Source: Streptomyces humi
GTDB taxonomy: Bacteria; Actinomycetota; Actinomycetes; Streptomycetales; Streptomycetaceae
Reading direction: 5' to 3'
DNA: 40,587 nucleotides
Assembly: GCF_001005085.2 (NCBI RefSeq)
Contig: NZ_LBMU02000018.1
Span: 1-40,587, forward strand
This document shows, in pieces, positions 28,539 through 36,035 of the stretch. The translations under genes and the position numbers were made by a program. Position 1 is the stretch's first letter, and the number at the start of each line of letters is the position of its first letter. The notes beneath the pieces are model-generated. The model saw only the letters and a program-made list of their open reading frames with translations, searched no databases and was not told the DNA's origin.

Positions 28539-29795
28539 ATGAGCGCCCGGCACCACCACGACCACGCACACGACCACGCAGACCCGGACGACCAGCACCA
28601 GCACCAGCACCCGCACCCGCACCCGCACCCGCACCCGCACCCGCACCCGCAGGACCACGGCCACGGCCACGGCACCGCCCACACCCACCAGCACGACCCC
28701 GCCCAGATCGCCACCCATGACCCCACCCATGGCCATGACCACACCCATGGCCACCCGCACGGCCACGGCCCGGGGCATGGGCACTCCCACCGCTCCCCCG
28801 TCGGGCTGCGGCAGCGGCTCGGGCGTCTTCTGACGCCGCACTCGCACAAGACCGCCGACAAGCTCGACCCCGCGCTGGAGTCCTCGGCGCGGGGCATGCG
28901 GGCGCTCTGGGTGTCGCTGGCCGTGCTCGGCGTGACGGCGCTCGCGCAGGCGGTCGTCGTGGCCGTGTCCGGCTCGGTGGCCCTGCTCGGGGACACGGTG
29001 CACAACGCGGCCGACGCGTTGACCGCCGTACCGCTGGGCATCGCCTTCGTGCTCGGGCGGCGCACGGCCAACCGTCGCTTCACCTACGGCTACGGACGGG
29101 CGGAGGACCTCGCCGGCATCGCGATCGTGCTGACGATCACCGCGTCGGCCGCCTTCGCCGCGTGGACGGCGGTCGAACGGCTGCTGGATCCCCGCCCCGT
29201 CGCCCAGCTGCCGGCGGTCGCGGTGGCCGCGCTGGCCGGGTTCGCCGGGAACGAGTGGGTGGCCCGGTACCGGATTCGGGTGGGCCGGGACATCGGCTCG
29301 GCCGCGCTGGTCGCCGACGGGCTGCACGCGCGCACCGACGGGTTCACCTCCCTGGCCGTGCTGCTGGGCGCCGCCGGTTCCGCGCTGGGCTGGCAGCTCG
29401 CGGACCCGCTGGTCGGGCTGGCGATCACCGCCGCGATCGTGCTGGTGCTGCGGGACGCGGCCCGCGAGGTGTTCCGGCGGGTGATGGACGCCGTGGACCC
29501 GGAGCTGGTGGACCGGGCCGAGCGGGCGCTGCGCGAGGTGCCGGGGGTGCGGTCGGTGGGTGAGCTGCGGCTGCGCTGGATCGGGCACCGGCTGCGCGCC
29601 GAGGTCGCGGTGGTGGTCGACGGCGAGGCGACCGTACGGCAGGCGCACGCGGTCGCCGTCGCGGCCGAGCACGCGCTGCTGCACGCCGTACCGAGGCTGA
29701 CGGCGGCCCTGGTGCACGCGGATCCGGCGCCCGCGCCGGGCGAGACGGACCCGCACCTGGCGCTGGCGCACCACCACGCGGTGCCTCAGGTCTGA
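28539..29795 (+). CDS. His-rich CDF family metal cation exporter (CzcD/ZitB-like)
   Basis: 418 residues. Residues 1-95 are dominated by His, including seven HP pairs. Six transmembrane helices follow, with metal-site motifs LGDTVHNAADAL in helix 2 and GLHARTDGFTSL in helix 5 (H-x3-D), and a cytosolic ferredoxin-like domain at the C-terminus ending in another His cluster (LALAHHHAVPQV). It should export Zn2+, Co2+ or similar using the proton gradient. GGGGGAG precedes the ATG. Divergent from its likely repressor. The 3' end overlaps the convergent MFS gene by 10 bases. Confidence 0.93.
   Translation: MSARHHHDHAHDHADPDDQHQHQHPHPHPHPHPHPHPQDHGHGHGTAHTHQHDPAQIATHDPTHGHDHTHGHPHGHGPGHGHSHRSPVGLRQRLGRLLTPHSHKTADKLDPALESSARGMRALWVSLAVLGVTALAQAVVVAVSGSVALLGDTVHNAADALTAVPLGIAFVLGRRTANRRFTYGYGRAEDLAGIAIVLTITASAAFAAWTAVERLLDPRPVAQLPAVAVAALAGFAGNEWVARYRIRVGRDIGSAALVADGLHARTDGFTSLAVLLGAAGSALGWQLADPLVGLAITAAIVLVLRDAAREVFRRVMDAVDPELVDRAERALREVPGVRSVGELRLRWIGHRLRAEVAVVVDGEATVRQAHAVAVAAEHALLHAVPRLTAALVHADPAPAPGETDPHLALAHHHAVPQV
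28608..28649 (+). repeat. (CACCCG)7 hexanucleotide repeat encoding (His-Pro)7
   Basis: Seven perfect CACCCG units inside the His-rich N-terminus of the CDF exporter, preceded by three CACCAG units. Gain or loss of units keeps frame and would change the number of metal-binding His. Confidence 0.9.
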
Positions 29796-31168
29796 TCCGG
29801 CCGCGCCGGCACGCACAGCCACGCGAGGGCCGCGGCGGTCAGGTAGGCGAGCGCGCCGACGGCCATGCTGACGCGCAGCCCGGTACCGTAGTCGGCGGCG
29901 GAGGCGAGCAGGCTGCCGCCGAGCGCCACGCCGGTGGCGCTGCCGATCTGGCGGGTCGTGTTGAACAGGGCGGAGGCGGCGCCCGAGTACTCCGCGGGCG
30001 CGGCACCCATCACGGTGGCGGTGGAACCGGTGAGGGCGAAGGAGGTGCCGAAGCCCGCGGCCATCATCGGGGCGACCAGCAGCGGGTAGGCGGGGTCGGT
30101 TCCGGCCGCGGCCCACCCGGTCAGCCCCAGGCCGGCCAGGAGCATCCCGGAGACCACCAGCGGCCGGTCCCCGGTGCGGCGGGCCAGCCGGCCGGACAGG
30201 ACGGAGGCGAACATGGTCATCGCCACCGCCGGGAACAGCGCCAGCCCGGTGCCGAGGGCGCTGAAGCCGCGCTGCCGCTGGAACTCCAGGCTGGCCGTGA
30301 ACACCATGCCGTAGAAGCCGAAGTTGAACAGCAGGCCGACCGCGGCTCCCCCGCTCATCGCCCGGGAGCGCAGCAGGCTCGGTGGGAGGACCGGCGAGCG
30401 GGCCAGCCGCTCGCGCACCGCGAACGCCACGGCGGCCAGCGCGGCCAGGCCCACCCCGGCGAGCACCGCCGGATCCGACCAGCCCCGCCGCCCGGCCTCG
30501 TTGAGCGCCGCGGTCAGCAGCGCCACCGCCGCCACCACCGCGCACTGCGCGGGCCAGTCCAGCGCCCGGCTGGGATGGCGGGGCGAGCGGCTCACGTGCC
30601 GCAGGGTGAGCAGCAGGCAGGCCACGCCGACGGGCAGGTTGACGAGGAACACCCAGCGCCAGCCCAGTGTGGAGACGAGCAGCCCGCCCAGCAGCGGGCC
30701 GGCGGCGGCCGCGACGCCCGCCATCGAACCCCACAGTCCGAACGCCCGCGAACGGGCGGCCGACGCCGGGTAGGACTGCTGGAGCAGGGCCAGTGAGCCA
30801 GGCACGATCAGCGCCGCGCCGAGCCCTTCCACCAGCCGGGCCGCGACCAGGAACGGGGTGTCGACGGCGAGCGCGCAGGCGGCCGAGGACAGCGTGAACA
30901 CCGCCACGCCCCAGCAGAAGACCCGCCGGTTGCCCAGCCGGTCGCCCAGCGCGCCGCCGGTCAGCAGGAACCCGGCGAAGACCAGCGTGTACCCGTCGGT
31001 GATCCACTGGATGCCGGTGAGCGAGGCCGTCAGTTCCCGGCCGATCACCGGGACGGCGACGTTGAGGGCCGTGACGTCCAGGATCACCATGAAGTACCCG
31101 GCGCACACCGCCAGCAGGGGCGCCCAGGACCGTCGCCCGCCCACCGGGGCCGACTCCGCGAACGCCAT
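29786..31168 (-). CDS. MFS drug exporter (DHA2, 14-TM type)
   Basis: 460 residues with about 14 hydrophobic segments. Motifs include FMVILDVTALNVAVPVIG (motif D1), GGALGDRLGNRRVF (motif A) and LGWRWVFLVNLPVG. This pattern is typical of EmrB/QacA-like proton-driven exporters of drugs or metabolites. ATG at 31168 is preferred (GGAG 8 bases upstream); GTG at 31204 adds 12 Gly-rich residues. A perfect palindrome lies upstream, but no regulator gene is adjacent. Substrate unknown. Confidence 0.9.
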   Translation of the reverse strand: MAFAESAPVGGRRSWAPLLAVCAGYFMVILDVTALNVAVPVIGRELTASLTGIQWITDGYTLVFAGFLLTGGALGDRLGNRRVFCWGVAVFTLSSAACALAVDTPFLVAARLVEGLGAALIVPGSLALLQQSYPASAARSRAFGLWGSMAGVAAAAGPLLGGLLVSTLGWRWVFLVNLPVGVACLLLTLRHVSRSPRHPSRALDWPAQCAVVAAVALLTAALNEAGRRGWSDPAVLAGVGLAALAAVAFAVRERLARSPVLPPSLLRSRAMSGGAAVGLLFNFGFYGMVFTASLEFQRQRGFSALGTGLALFPAVAMTMFASVLSGRLARRTGDRPLVVSGMLLAGLGLTGWAAAGTDPAYPLLVAPMMAAGFGTSFALTGSTATVMGAAPAEYSGAASALFNTTRQIGSATGVALGGSLLASAADYGTGLRVSMAVGALAYLTAAALAWLCVPARPDQT

Positions 31169-31224
31169 GGCCCCCACTCCGTCCCCTCCGCCGAGCCCCG
31201 TCACCGAAGGTCACCATAAGGGAC

Positions 31225-31236
31225 ATCTGATCAGAT
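31225..31236. promoter_or_regulatory. Perfect 12-bp palindrome upstream of the MFS exporter
   Basis: ATCTGATCAGAT, in an AT-richer patch 57 bases before the exporter ATG and flanked by CATAT/TTATG sequences that could be -10 elements. It would suit a TetR- or MarR-type repressor. Confidence 0.4.
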
Positions 31237-31285
31237 ATGGGTCATCCGGTGGCGGGGCGTGGCTGACGGCGGCCGGACATCCGGC

Positions 31286-31840
31286 CTAGGCGCCGAGCCC
31301 GTCCAGGACCACCGCGTTCGGCAGTTGTGCGAACGCCTTGCCCGGGACCAGGAGTTTGCCGCGGCGGCGGCCGCTGCCGACCAGCACCCAGGGCAGGTCG
31401 ACGACGGCCGGGTCCACCAACAGGGCCCAGTCACGCGGGAGTCCGATCGGGGTGATGCCGCCGTACTCCATGCCGGTCTCGCCGGTCGCGGTGTCCATCG
31501 AGGCGAACGACGCCTTGCGGGAGCCCAGTTGACGCCGGACGACCCCGTTGACGTCGACCCTGGTCGTGGACAGGACCAGACAGGCCGCCAGGGTGGTCTC
31601 GCCGCCGCGCCTGCCCGCCACCACCACGCAGTTGGCGGACCGGTCCAGCAGTTCGCGTCCGTAGCGCTCGACGAAGACGGCGGTGTCCGCCCACTGCGGG
31701 TCGGTCTCGACGTAGAGGATCTGGTCGGCGGGGACGGCACCGGACCAGGCACGTACGGCGTTAGCCACCGGGGCGGTCAGTTCGTCGAGGCAGTCCGGGG
31801 CGGGGGTGGCCGTGTCGAAGTCTCCGATGGGTGCGCGCAT
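31286..31840 (-). CDS. YbaK/ProX-type aminoacyl-tRNA deacylase
   Basis: 184 residues of the YbaK/EbsC editing-domain fold. It shows ANCVVVAGRRGGETTLAACL, RVDVNGVVRRQLGSRKASFA and ETGMEYGGITPIGLP, matching the family with its conserved Lys and G-G-I-T-P loop. Family members hydrolyse mischarged Cys-, Ala- or Ser-tRNA. It lies 32 bases downstream of the XRE-cupin gene on the same strand and lacks a strong ribosome site, so coupled expression is likely. Confidence 0.88.
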   Translation of the reverse strand: MRAPIGDFDTATPAPDCLDELTAPVANAVRAWSGAVPADQILYVETDPQWADTAVFVERYGRELLDRSANCVVVAGRRGGETTLAACLVLSTTRVDVNGVVRRQLGSRKASFASMDTATGETGMEYGGITPIGLPRDWALLVDPAVVDLPWVLVGSGRRRGKLLVPGKAFAQLPNAVVLDGLGA

Positions 31841-31872
31841 GTCCGCACGCTAACAGCAGGCCGGCGGCGGGC

Positions 31873-32445
31873 TCAGGGCACGGGCGGCACGGAGACCGTC
31901 ATGACCATCCGCGTCGGGACGTCCCCGGTGTTGCCGTACACATGGGCCTTGTTCGCCTCGAAGGAGGCGCTGGCGCCGGTCGGCACCCGGTAGTCGACCC
32001 CGTCGACGGTGAGGGTCAGCTCACCTTCGGTGACATGGACGATCTCCACGGTGCCGGTCGGGTGGGGTTCGGACGGGCTGCTCTCGCCCGGCATCAGGTA
32101 CCAGTCCCACATCTCCAGCGGGCCGGGCGCCTCGGTGCCGGCGAGCAGGCGGTTGAAGCTGCCGGCCTCGGTGTGCCACAGCCGTACCGCCTTCTCGGCC
32201 GGGATGATCCGGACCTTCGGGCCCTGCTCGTAGTCGAGCAGGGTGGTGATGCTGACGCCGAGCGCGTCACCGATCTTGACGACGGTGCCGATGCTCGGAT
32301 TGGTGCGGGCCTGCTCGATCTGGATCAGCATGCCGCGGCTGACCCCGGCCCGGGCCGCGAGCACGTCCAGGGTGAAGCCGCGCACCGCACGCCAGTGCTT
32401 GACGTTGCGGGCCAGGGACTGGGTCAGCAGGTCGAGATCCGACAC
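31873..32445 (-). CDS. XRE-cupin transcriptional regulator
   Basis: 190 residues. The N-terminal helix-turn-helix (about 10-65) has LDVLAARAGVSRGMLIQIEQ and NPSIGTVVKIGDALGV. The C-terminal cupin (about 110-185) has SEPHPTGTVEIVHVTEGELTL (landmark) and GASASFEANKAHVYGN. Such regulators sense small ligands or metals through the cupin. GTG at 32445 with GGACGG upstream is chosen; an in-frame TTG at 32478 is possible. It probably heads an operon with the YbaK gene and may sense an amino acid or sulfur compound. Confidence 0.85.
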   Translation of the reverse strand: MSDLDLLTQSLARNVKHWRAVRGFTLDVLAARAGVSRGMLIQIEQARTNPSIGTVVKIGDALGVSITTLLDYEQGPKVRIIPAEKAVRLWHTEAGSFNRLLAGTEAPGPLEMWDWYLMPGESSPSEPHPTGTVEIVHVTEGELTLTVDGVDYRVPTGASASFEANKAHVYGNTGDVPTRMVMTVSVPPVP

Positions 32446-32480
32446 GTTCCGTCCAACGTCGAGAGCATCACGGTCCAATA

Positions 32481-32495
32481 TCCTGAATGACAGAA
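32481..32495. promoter_or_regulatory. Imperfect palindrome upstream of the XRE-cupin gene
   Basis: TCCTGAATGACAGAA (4 of 5 arm positions symmetric) lies 36 bases before the GTG in an AT-richer patch. Possible autoregulatory operator; weak. Confidence 0.25.
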
Positions 32496-32592
32496 TCCGG
32501 CCGAATGCACTACCGCGAGGTGTACCCGACCGTTCACCGAACTGTACTGCGGGGCGGTACCGATCCGGGCATCGGTCCCACGCCCCGGCGGC

Positions 32593-33357
32593 TCAGCCCT
32601 CGGGCTCCAGTTCGGCCAGCCGGGCCACGTCCTCCGCGTCCAGTTCCGCCAGGGCGCGAAGCTGCTCCGGGGTCGTGCCCGCCGGGATCGGCACCGGCGC
32701 GGGGGTGCGCAGCGGGGGCTGCCAGCCGGCCTCGGCGGTCCAGCGTCGTACGACCCGGGCCGGCGCGCCCGCCACCACGGCGTGGTCGGGCACCGTGCCC
32801 CGGACCACCGCGCCGGCGGCCACCACCACGTTCCGGCCGATCCGGGCGCCCGGCAGGACGACCGCGCCGGTGCCGATCCAGCAGCCCGGGCCGATCTCCA
32901 CGGGCTCCATGCGGGGCCACTGCTTGCCGATGGGCTCGTGCGGATCGTCGTAGGAGTGGTTGGTGGAGGTGACGTACACGTACGGGCCGAAGTAGCAGTC
33001 GCTGCCGATGGTGACCGTGGTGTCGGCGATCACGTGACTGCCGCGGCCCAGGACCACGCCGTCGCCGATGCGCAGGATCGGGTCGGGGCCCAGGTCGAGG
33101 TCGGGCATCAGGCCCGCCGTGAGGGTGACCTGTTCGCCGACGATGCAGTGCGAGCCGAGGTGGATCCACGGTTCACCGAAGACCGTGCCGAGCGGGAAGG
33201 CCAGGCGGGTGGCTTCGCCGAGGGCGCCGAAACGGAACCGGCCGGGGTGGTCGGCGGTGACGGATCCCGTGCGCTGCGCCCAGGCCCAGACGGCGTGCAC
33301 TGCGCGTTGGGCGAGGCGGCGGCGCCAGGACGAGAACGTGTTCTTGGGCTTCGGCAC
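32593..33357 (-). CDS. Left-handed beta-helix acyltransferase
   Basis: 254 residues with hexapeptide repeats across about 70-200, including GEQVTLTAGLMPDLDLG, YFGPYVYVTSTNHSYDDP and IGPGCWIGTGAVVLPGARIG. The TSTNHSYDD segment carries the catalytic His of the maltose/galactoside O-acetyltransferase (LacA/WbbJ) group. Substrate is unknown, probably a sugar or lipid-linked sugar with acetyl-CoA. GTG at 33357 has no ribosome site; a leaderless mRNA is possible. It is divergent from the gamma carbonic anhydrase, itself a left-handed beta-helix protein. Confidence 0.86.
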   Translation of the reverse strand: MPKPKNTFSSWRRRLAQRAVHAVWAWAQRTGSVTADHPGRFRFGALGEATRLAFPLGTVFGEPWIHLGSHCIVGEQVTLTAGLMPDLDLGPDPILRIGDGVVLGRGSHVIADTTVTIGSDCYFGPYVYVTSTNHSYDDPHEPIGKQWPRMEPVEIGPGCWIGTGAVVLPGARIGRNVVVAAGAVVRGTVPDHAVVAGAPARVVRRWTAEAGWQPPLRTPAPVPIPAGTTPEQLRALAELDAEDVARLAELEPEG

Positions 33358-33466
33358 GGGGTCACGGTACTCAGCGTGGCGCGCCCTTATGAGGGCGGGC
33401 CGCTGTGATCTTCGCCCCAGGCGGTGGCGTAGGTTTCGGGGACATCGGAGACGACGGGAGACCGTG

Positions 33467-33994
33467 ATGACGCACAGGGCACTGATCGTGGGGATCGGCG
33501 GGCGCGAGCCGGAGATCGAGGACGAGGTGTTCGTGGCGCCGACGGCCTCGGTGATCGGCGACGTGACGCTGCGGGCCGGGGCCAGTGTCTGGTACGGGGC
33601 GGTGATCCGCGGGGACGTCGAGAAGATCACGGTGGGCGCTCAGGCGAACGTCCAGGACAACGCCACGCTGCACGCGGATCCCGGGTTCCCGGTGAGCGTC
33701 GGGGAGCGGGTGTCGATCGGGCACAACGCCGTGGTGCACGGGGCGACCGTGGAGGACGACTGCCTCATCGGGATGGGGGCGACCGTGCTCAACGGGGCGG
33801 TGATCGGGGCGGGGTCGCTGGTGGCCGCGCAGGCGTTGGTGCCGCAGGGGATGGTGGTGCCGGCGGGGTCGCTGGTGGCGGGGGTGCCGGCCAAGGTGCG
33901 GCGCGAGCTGACCGAGGAGGAAAGGCAGGGGGTCACCCTCAACGGGACCCTGTACGCCGAGCTTGGTCAGGCGCATCGCGGGGTGCATGAGTAG
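33467..33994 (+). CDS. Gamma-class carbonic anhydrase-like protein
   Basis: 175 residues, left-handed beta-helix. Three zinc-ligand His are in place: His69 (ATLHADPG), His86 (SIGHNAVV) and His91 (VVHGATVE). It has the RGDVEKITVG and NVQDNATLH pattern of the YrdA/Cam family, which hydrates CO2 or acts as a ferripyochelin-binding-type protein. GGGAG is 7 bases upstream of the ATG at 33467. The last seven codons and stop are part of a 25-base tandem repeat. Confidence 0.92.
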   Translation: MTHRALIVGIGGREPEIEDEVFVAPTASVIGDVTLRAGASVWYGAVIRGDVEKITVGAQANVQDNATLHADPGFPVSVGERVSIGHNAVVHGATVEDDCLIGMGATVLNGAVIGAGSLVAAQALVPQGMVVPAGSLVAGVPAKVRRELTEEERQGVTLNGTLYAELGQAHRGVHE

Positions 33995-34045
33995 GGCGCA
34001 TCGCGGGGTGCATGAGTAGGGCGCATCGCGGGGTGCATGAGTAGG
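33971..34045 (+). repeat. 25-bp perfect tandem repeat x3 spanning a stop codon
   Basis: Three identical 25-base units begin at 33971, 33996 and 34021. Each holds GCGCATCGCGGGGTGCATGA then GTAGG, and the first encodes AHRGVHE plus the TAG stop of the carbonic anhydrase. Extra units therefore extend the 3' untranslated region without changing the protein. Confidence 0.95.
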
Positions 34046-34069
34046 GCGTATGGCGGGTGCGGCGCGGTG

Positions 34070-34098
34070 GGGGCTGGTCGCGCAGTTCCTCGCGCCCC
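34070..34098. terminator. Hairpin between convergent genes, Streptomyces repeat-like
   Basis: GGGGC (34070-34074) pairs with GCCCC (34094-34098), and GCG with CGC inside, around CAGTTCCT. The sequence GGGGCTGGTCGCGCAGTTCC recurs in many Streptomyces intergenic regions as I recall; here it separates the carbonic anhydrase and DedA 3' ends and may terminate both. Confidence 0.55.
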
Positions 34099-34108
34099 TC
34101 AGGTGGGA

Positions 34109-34753
34109 CTACTCACCGGCGCCTACAGGTTCGGCTTCCTTTTCGGGGGCCTGGATCTTCTTCGCCTTGCGACGGACGATCAGCATCGAGGCCAGGCCGA
34201 AGAGCACCGCCGCCGCCAGGCCCACGTACGAGAAGCGCTTCAGCCAGTCCTCCGCGACGATGCCGACGTAGTAGACGACCGCCGTCGTGCCGCCCGCCCA
34301 GCAGATGCCGCCGAGCAGGTTGGCGATCAGGAACTTCCAGTACGGCATGTGGAGGACGCCCGCCAGGGGGCCCGCGAAGATGCGCAGCAGGGCGATGAAG
34401 CGGCCGAAGAAGACCGCCCACATGCCCCACTTCTCGAAGGAGCGTTCGGCGGTGGCGACATGGCCCTCACTGAAGTGTCTGGGGAACTTGTTCCCCAGCC
34501 AGGCCAGCAGGGGCCGGCCGCCCTTGCGTCCGATCGCGTAGCCGATCGAGTCGCCGATCACCGCGCCCGCGGTGGCGCACACGCCGAGCACGACCGGGTT
34601 GACGCCCGAGTGCTGGGAGGACAGCAGCGCGGCGGAGACCAGGACGATCTCGCCCGGCAGCGGGATGCCCAGGCTCTCCAGACCGATCACCAGCGCCACC
34701 ATGGCGTAGACGGCGATCGCCGGTACCGAGTCGAGCCATTCCTGGACGTGCAC
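34109..34753 (-). CDS. DedA family membrane protein
   Basis: 214 residues with about five hydrophobic segments. It carries LESLGIPLPGEIVLVSAALL, IGDSIGYAIGRKGGR and FFGRFIALLRIFAGPLAGVL, the characteristic DedA/SNARE-associated motifs including the Glu and the FGRF-R segment. DedA proteins act as lipid flippases (undecaprenyl phosphate or phosphatidylethanolamine). GGGGAGG lies 8 bases upstream of the GTG at 34753. Divergent from the YbhN-like gene across 202 bases, in which I see no clear site. Confidence 0.92.
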   Translation of the reverse strand: MHVQEWLDSVPAIAVYAMVALVIGLESLGIPLPGEIVLVSAALLSSQHSGVNPVVLGVCATAGAVIGDSIGYAIGRKGGRPLLAWLGNKFPRHFSEGHVATAERSFEKWGMWAVFFGRFIALLRIFAGPLAGVLHMPYWKFLIANLLGGICWAGGTTAVVYYVGIVAEDWLKRFSYVGLAAAVLFGLASMLIVRRKAKKIQAPEKEAEPVGAGE

Positions 34754-34955
34754 CGCCGGTTCCTCCCCTGTCGCATGCTCGTTCCCCAGGAAGGCTACCG
34801 GGTCGGCGGGGCACCGCGGCGCCCGCGGCACCGGCCCGCCCTCCGGCCTTCGGTTTTCGGACATCCGGGTGTCATTCAGGGCGGGAAGGCTCCCCCGCGG
34901 TCCCACCAGCCCGTGGCTCCCCACCCCGGGCCCGCTGTGGAAGGACAACGTCCCC

Positions 34956-35972
34956 GTGTCCTCACTGTCGTCCCTGCCCTCGTCCCTGCCCTCCTCCCTG
35001 CCGTCGTCCGGCTCCGACGCACCCCCCGTGCGTCCGCTGCCGACGCCCTCGGCGGCGGGCCGGCCGCTCCGGCTCGCCGTGTGCCTGTCCTCTCTGCTCG
35101 TCGCCGCGGTCTGGGGCCTGGCCAACCAGTCGCTGCTGTACGAGGGCGTCACCCGGCTCACCCACGCCGAACCCGGCTGGCTGCTGGCCGGTGCCGGTTT
35201 CACCTGCCTGACCTGGGTGCTGGCCGCCTGCATGCGGCAGGGCGCGGTGCCCGACCGGCTGCCGCCCGGTCTGCTGCTGGCCTCGCAGTTCGCCGCCGGG
35301 GCCGCCAACCACGCGCTGCCCGCCGGGCTCGGCGCGCACGCCGTCACGGTGCGCTTCCTGCGTACCCGGGGTGTCCCGCTGGAGCGGGCCACGGCCTCGA
35401 TCGCGCTGTACTCGGTGGCCAAGTCCGGCGCGAAGACCGTCGTGCTGGTGGTCTTCGTGCTGTCCTCGTCGGCGTGGCGGCGGCTGGGCGAGCTGGTCCC
35501 GGACGGCACGGTGCTGGTCCCGGTGGCCGTCGTCGTGACCCTGGCGGGCGTGGCGACGGCCGTCGTACGACCGCTGCGGCGGCCGGTGACCGGGCTGGTG
35601 CGGTGTGCCCTGACCGATGCCCGCGCGGTGCACACCCGACCGTGCCGGGTGCTGGCCCTGTGGGGCGGGGCGACCGCGATACCACTGGTGCAGGCGAGTG
35701 TCCTCGCCTGCACCGGGGAGGCGCTGGGGCTCGGGCTGTCGTGGGCTGACGTCTTCCTCGCGTACCTCGCCGCGGGCACGGCCGGCGGAGCCGTACCGGT
35801 GCCCGGCGGGGTCGCGGTGGACGCGGCGCTGGTGTTCGCCCTGGCCGCGTTCGGCTCCCCGTTGGCGGTGGCGACCGCGACCGTGATCGGCTACCGCGTG
35901 CTGACCGACTGGCTGCCGCTGCTGCCGGGTGCCCTGGTGCTGTCGGCGATGATCCGCGCGAAGGCGCTGTGA
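34956..35972 (+). CDS. YbhN/AglD-like (LPG synthase TM-domain) membrane protein
   Basis: 338 residues with about eight hydrophobic segments. The region LLASQFAAGAANHALPAGLGAHAVTVRFLR and GTAGGAVPVPGGVAVDAALV (landmarks) matches the membrane domain of lysylphosphatidylglycerol synthase and its catalytic-domain-less homologues (UPF0104). Those are implicated in lipid flipping or transport. Start at GTG 34956 (GGAAGGA 10 bases upstream) is preferred over ATG 34869. The N-terminus carries a 12-base repeat encoding SLPSSLPSSLPSS. The stop lies within a 24-base tandem repeat. Confidence 0.8.
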   Translation: MSSLSSLPSSLPSSLPSSGSDAPPVRPLPTPSAAGRPLRLAVCLSSLLVAAVWGLANQSLLYEGVTRLTHAEPGWLLAGAGFTCLTWVLAACMRQGAVPDRLPPGLLLASQFAAGAANHALPAGLGAHAVTVRFLRTRGVPLERATASIALYSVAKSGAKTVVLVVFVLSSSAWRRLGELVPDGTVLVPVAVVVTLAGVATAVVRPLRRPVTGLVRCALTDARAVHTRPCRVLALWGGATAIPLVQASVLACTGEALGLGLSWADVFLAYLAAGTAGGAVPVPGGVAVDAALVFALAAFGSPLAVATATVIGYRVLTDWLPLLPGALVLSAMIRAKAL

Positions 35973-36024
35973 GACGCCCTGTCGAAGGCGCTGTGAGACG
36001 CGCTGTCGAAGGCGCGGTGAGCGG
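35960..36024 (+). repeat. 24-bp tandem repeat (2.7 copies) spanning a stop codon
   Basis: Units start at 35960, 35984 and 36008 with GAAGGCGCTGTGAGACGC; the second has one change and the third is partial. The first includes the TGA stop of the YbhN-like gene. It resembles the arrangement at 33971-34045 but with unrelated sequence. Confidence 0.92.
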
Positions 36025-36035
36025 TCGCCCGGCCG

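Noticed and set aside
32487..32972. Plus-strand ORF starting in the gap upstream of the XRE gene
   Set aside because: No ribosome site, low-complexity Pro/Arg translation, and it runs antisense through the acyltransferase gene.
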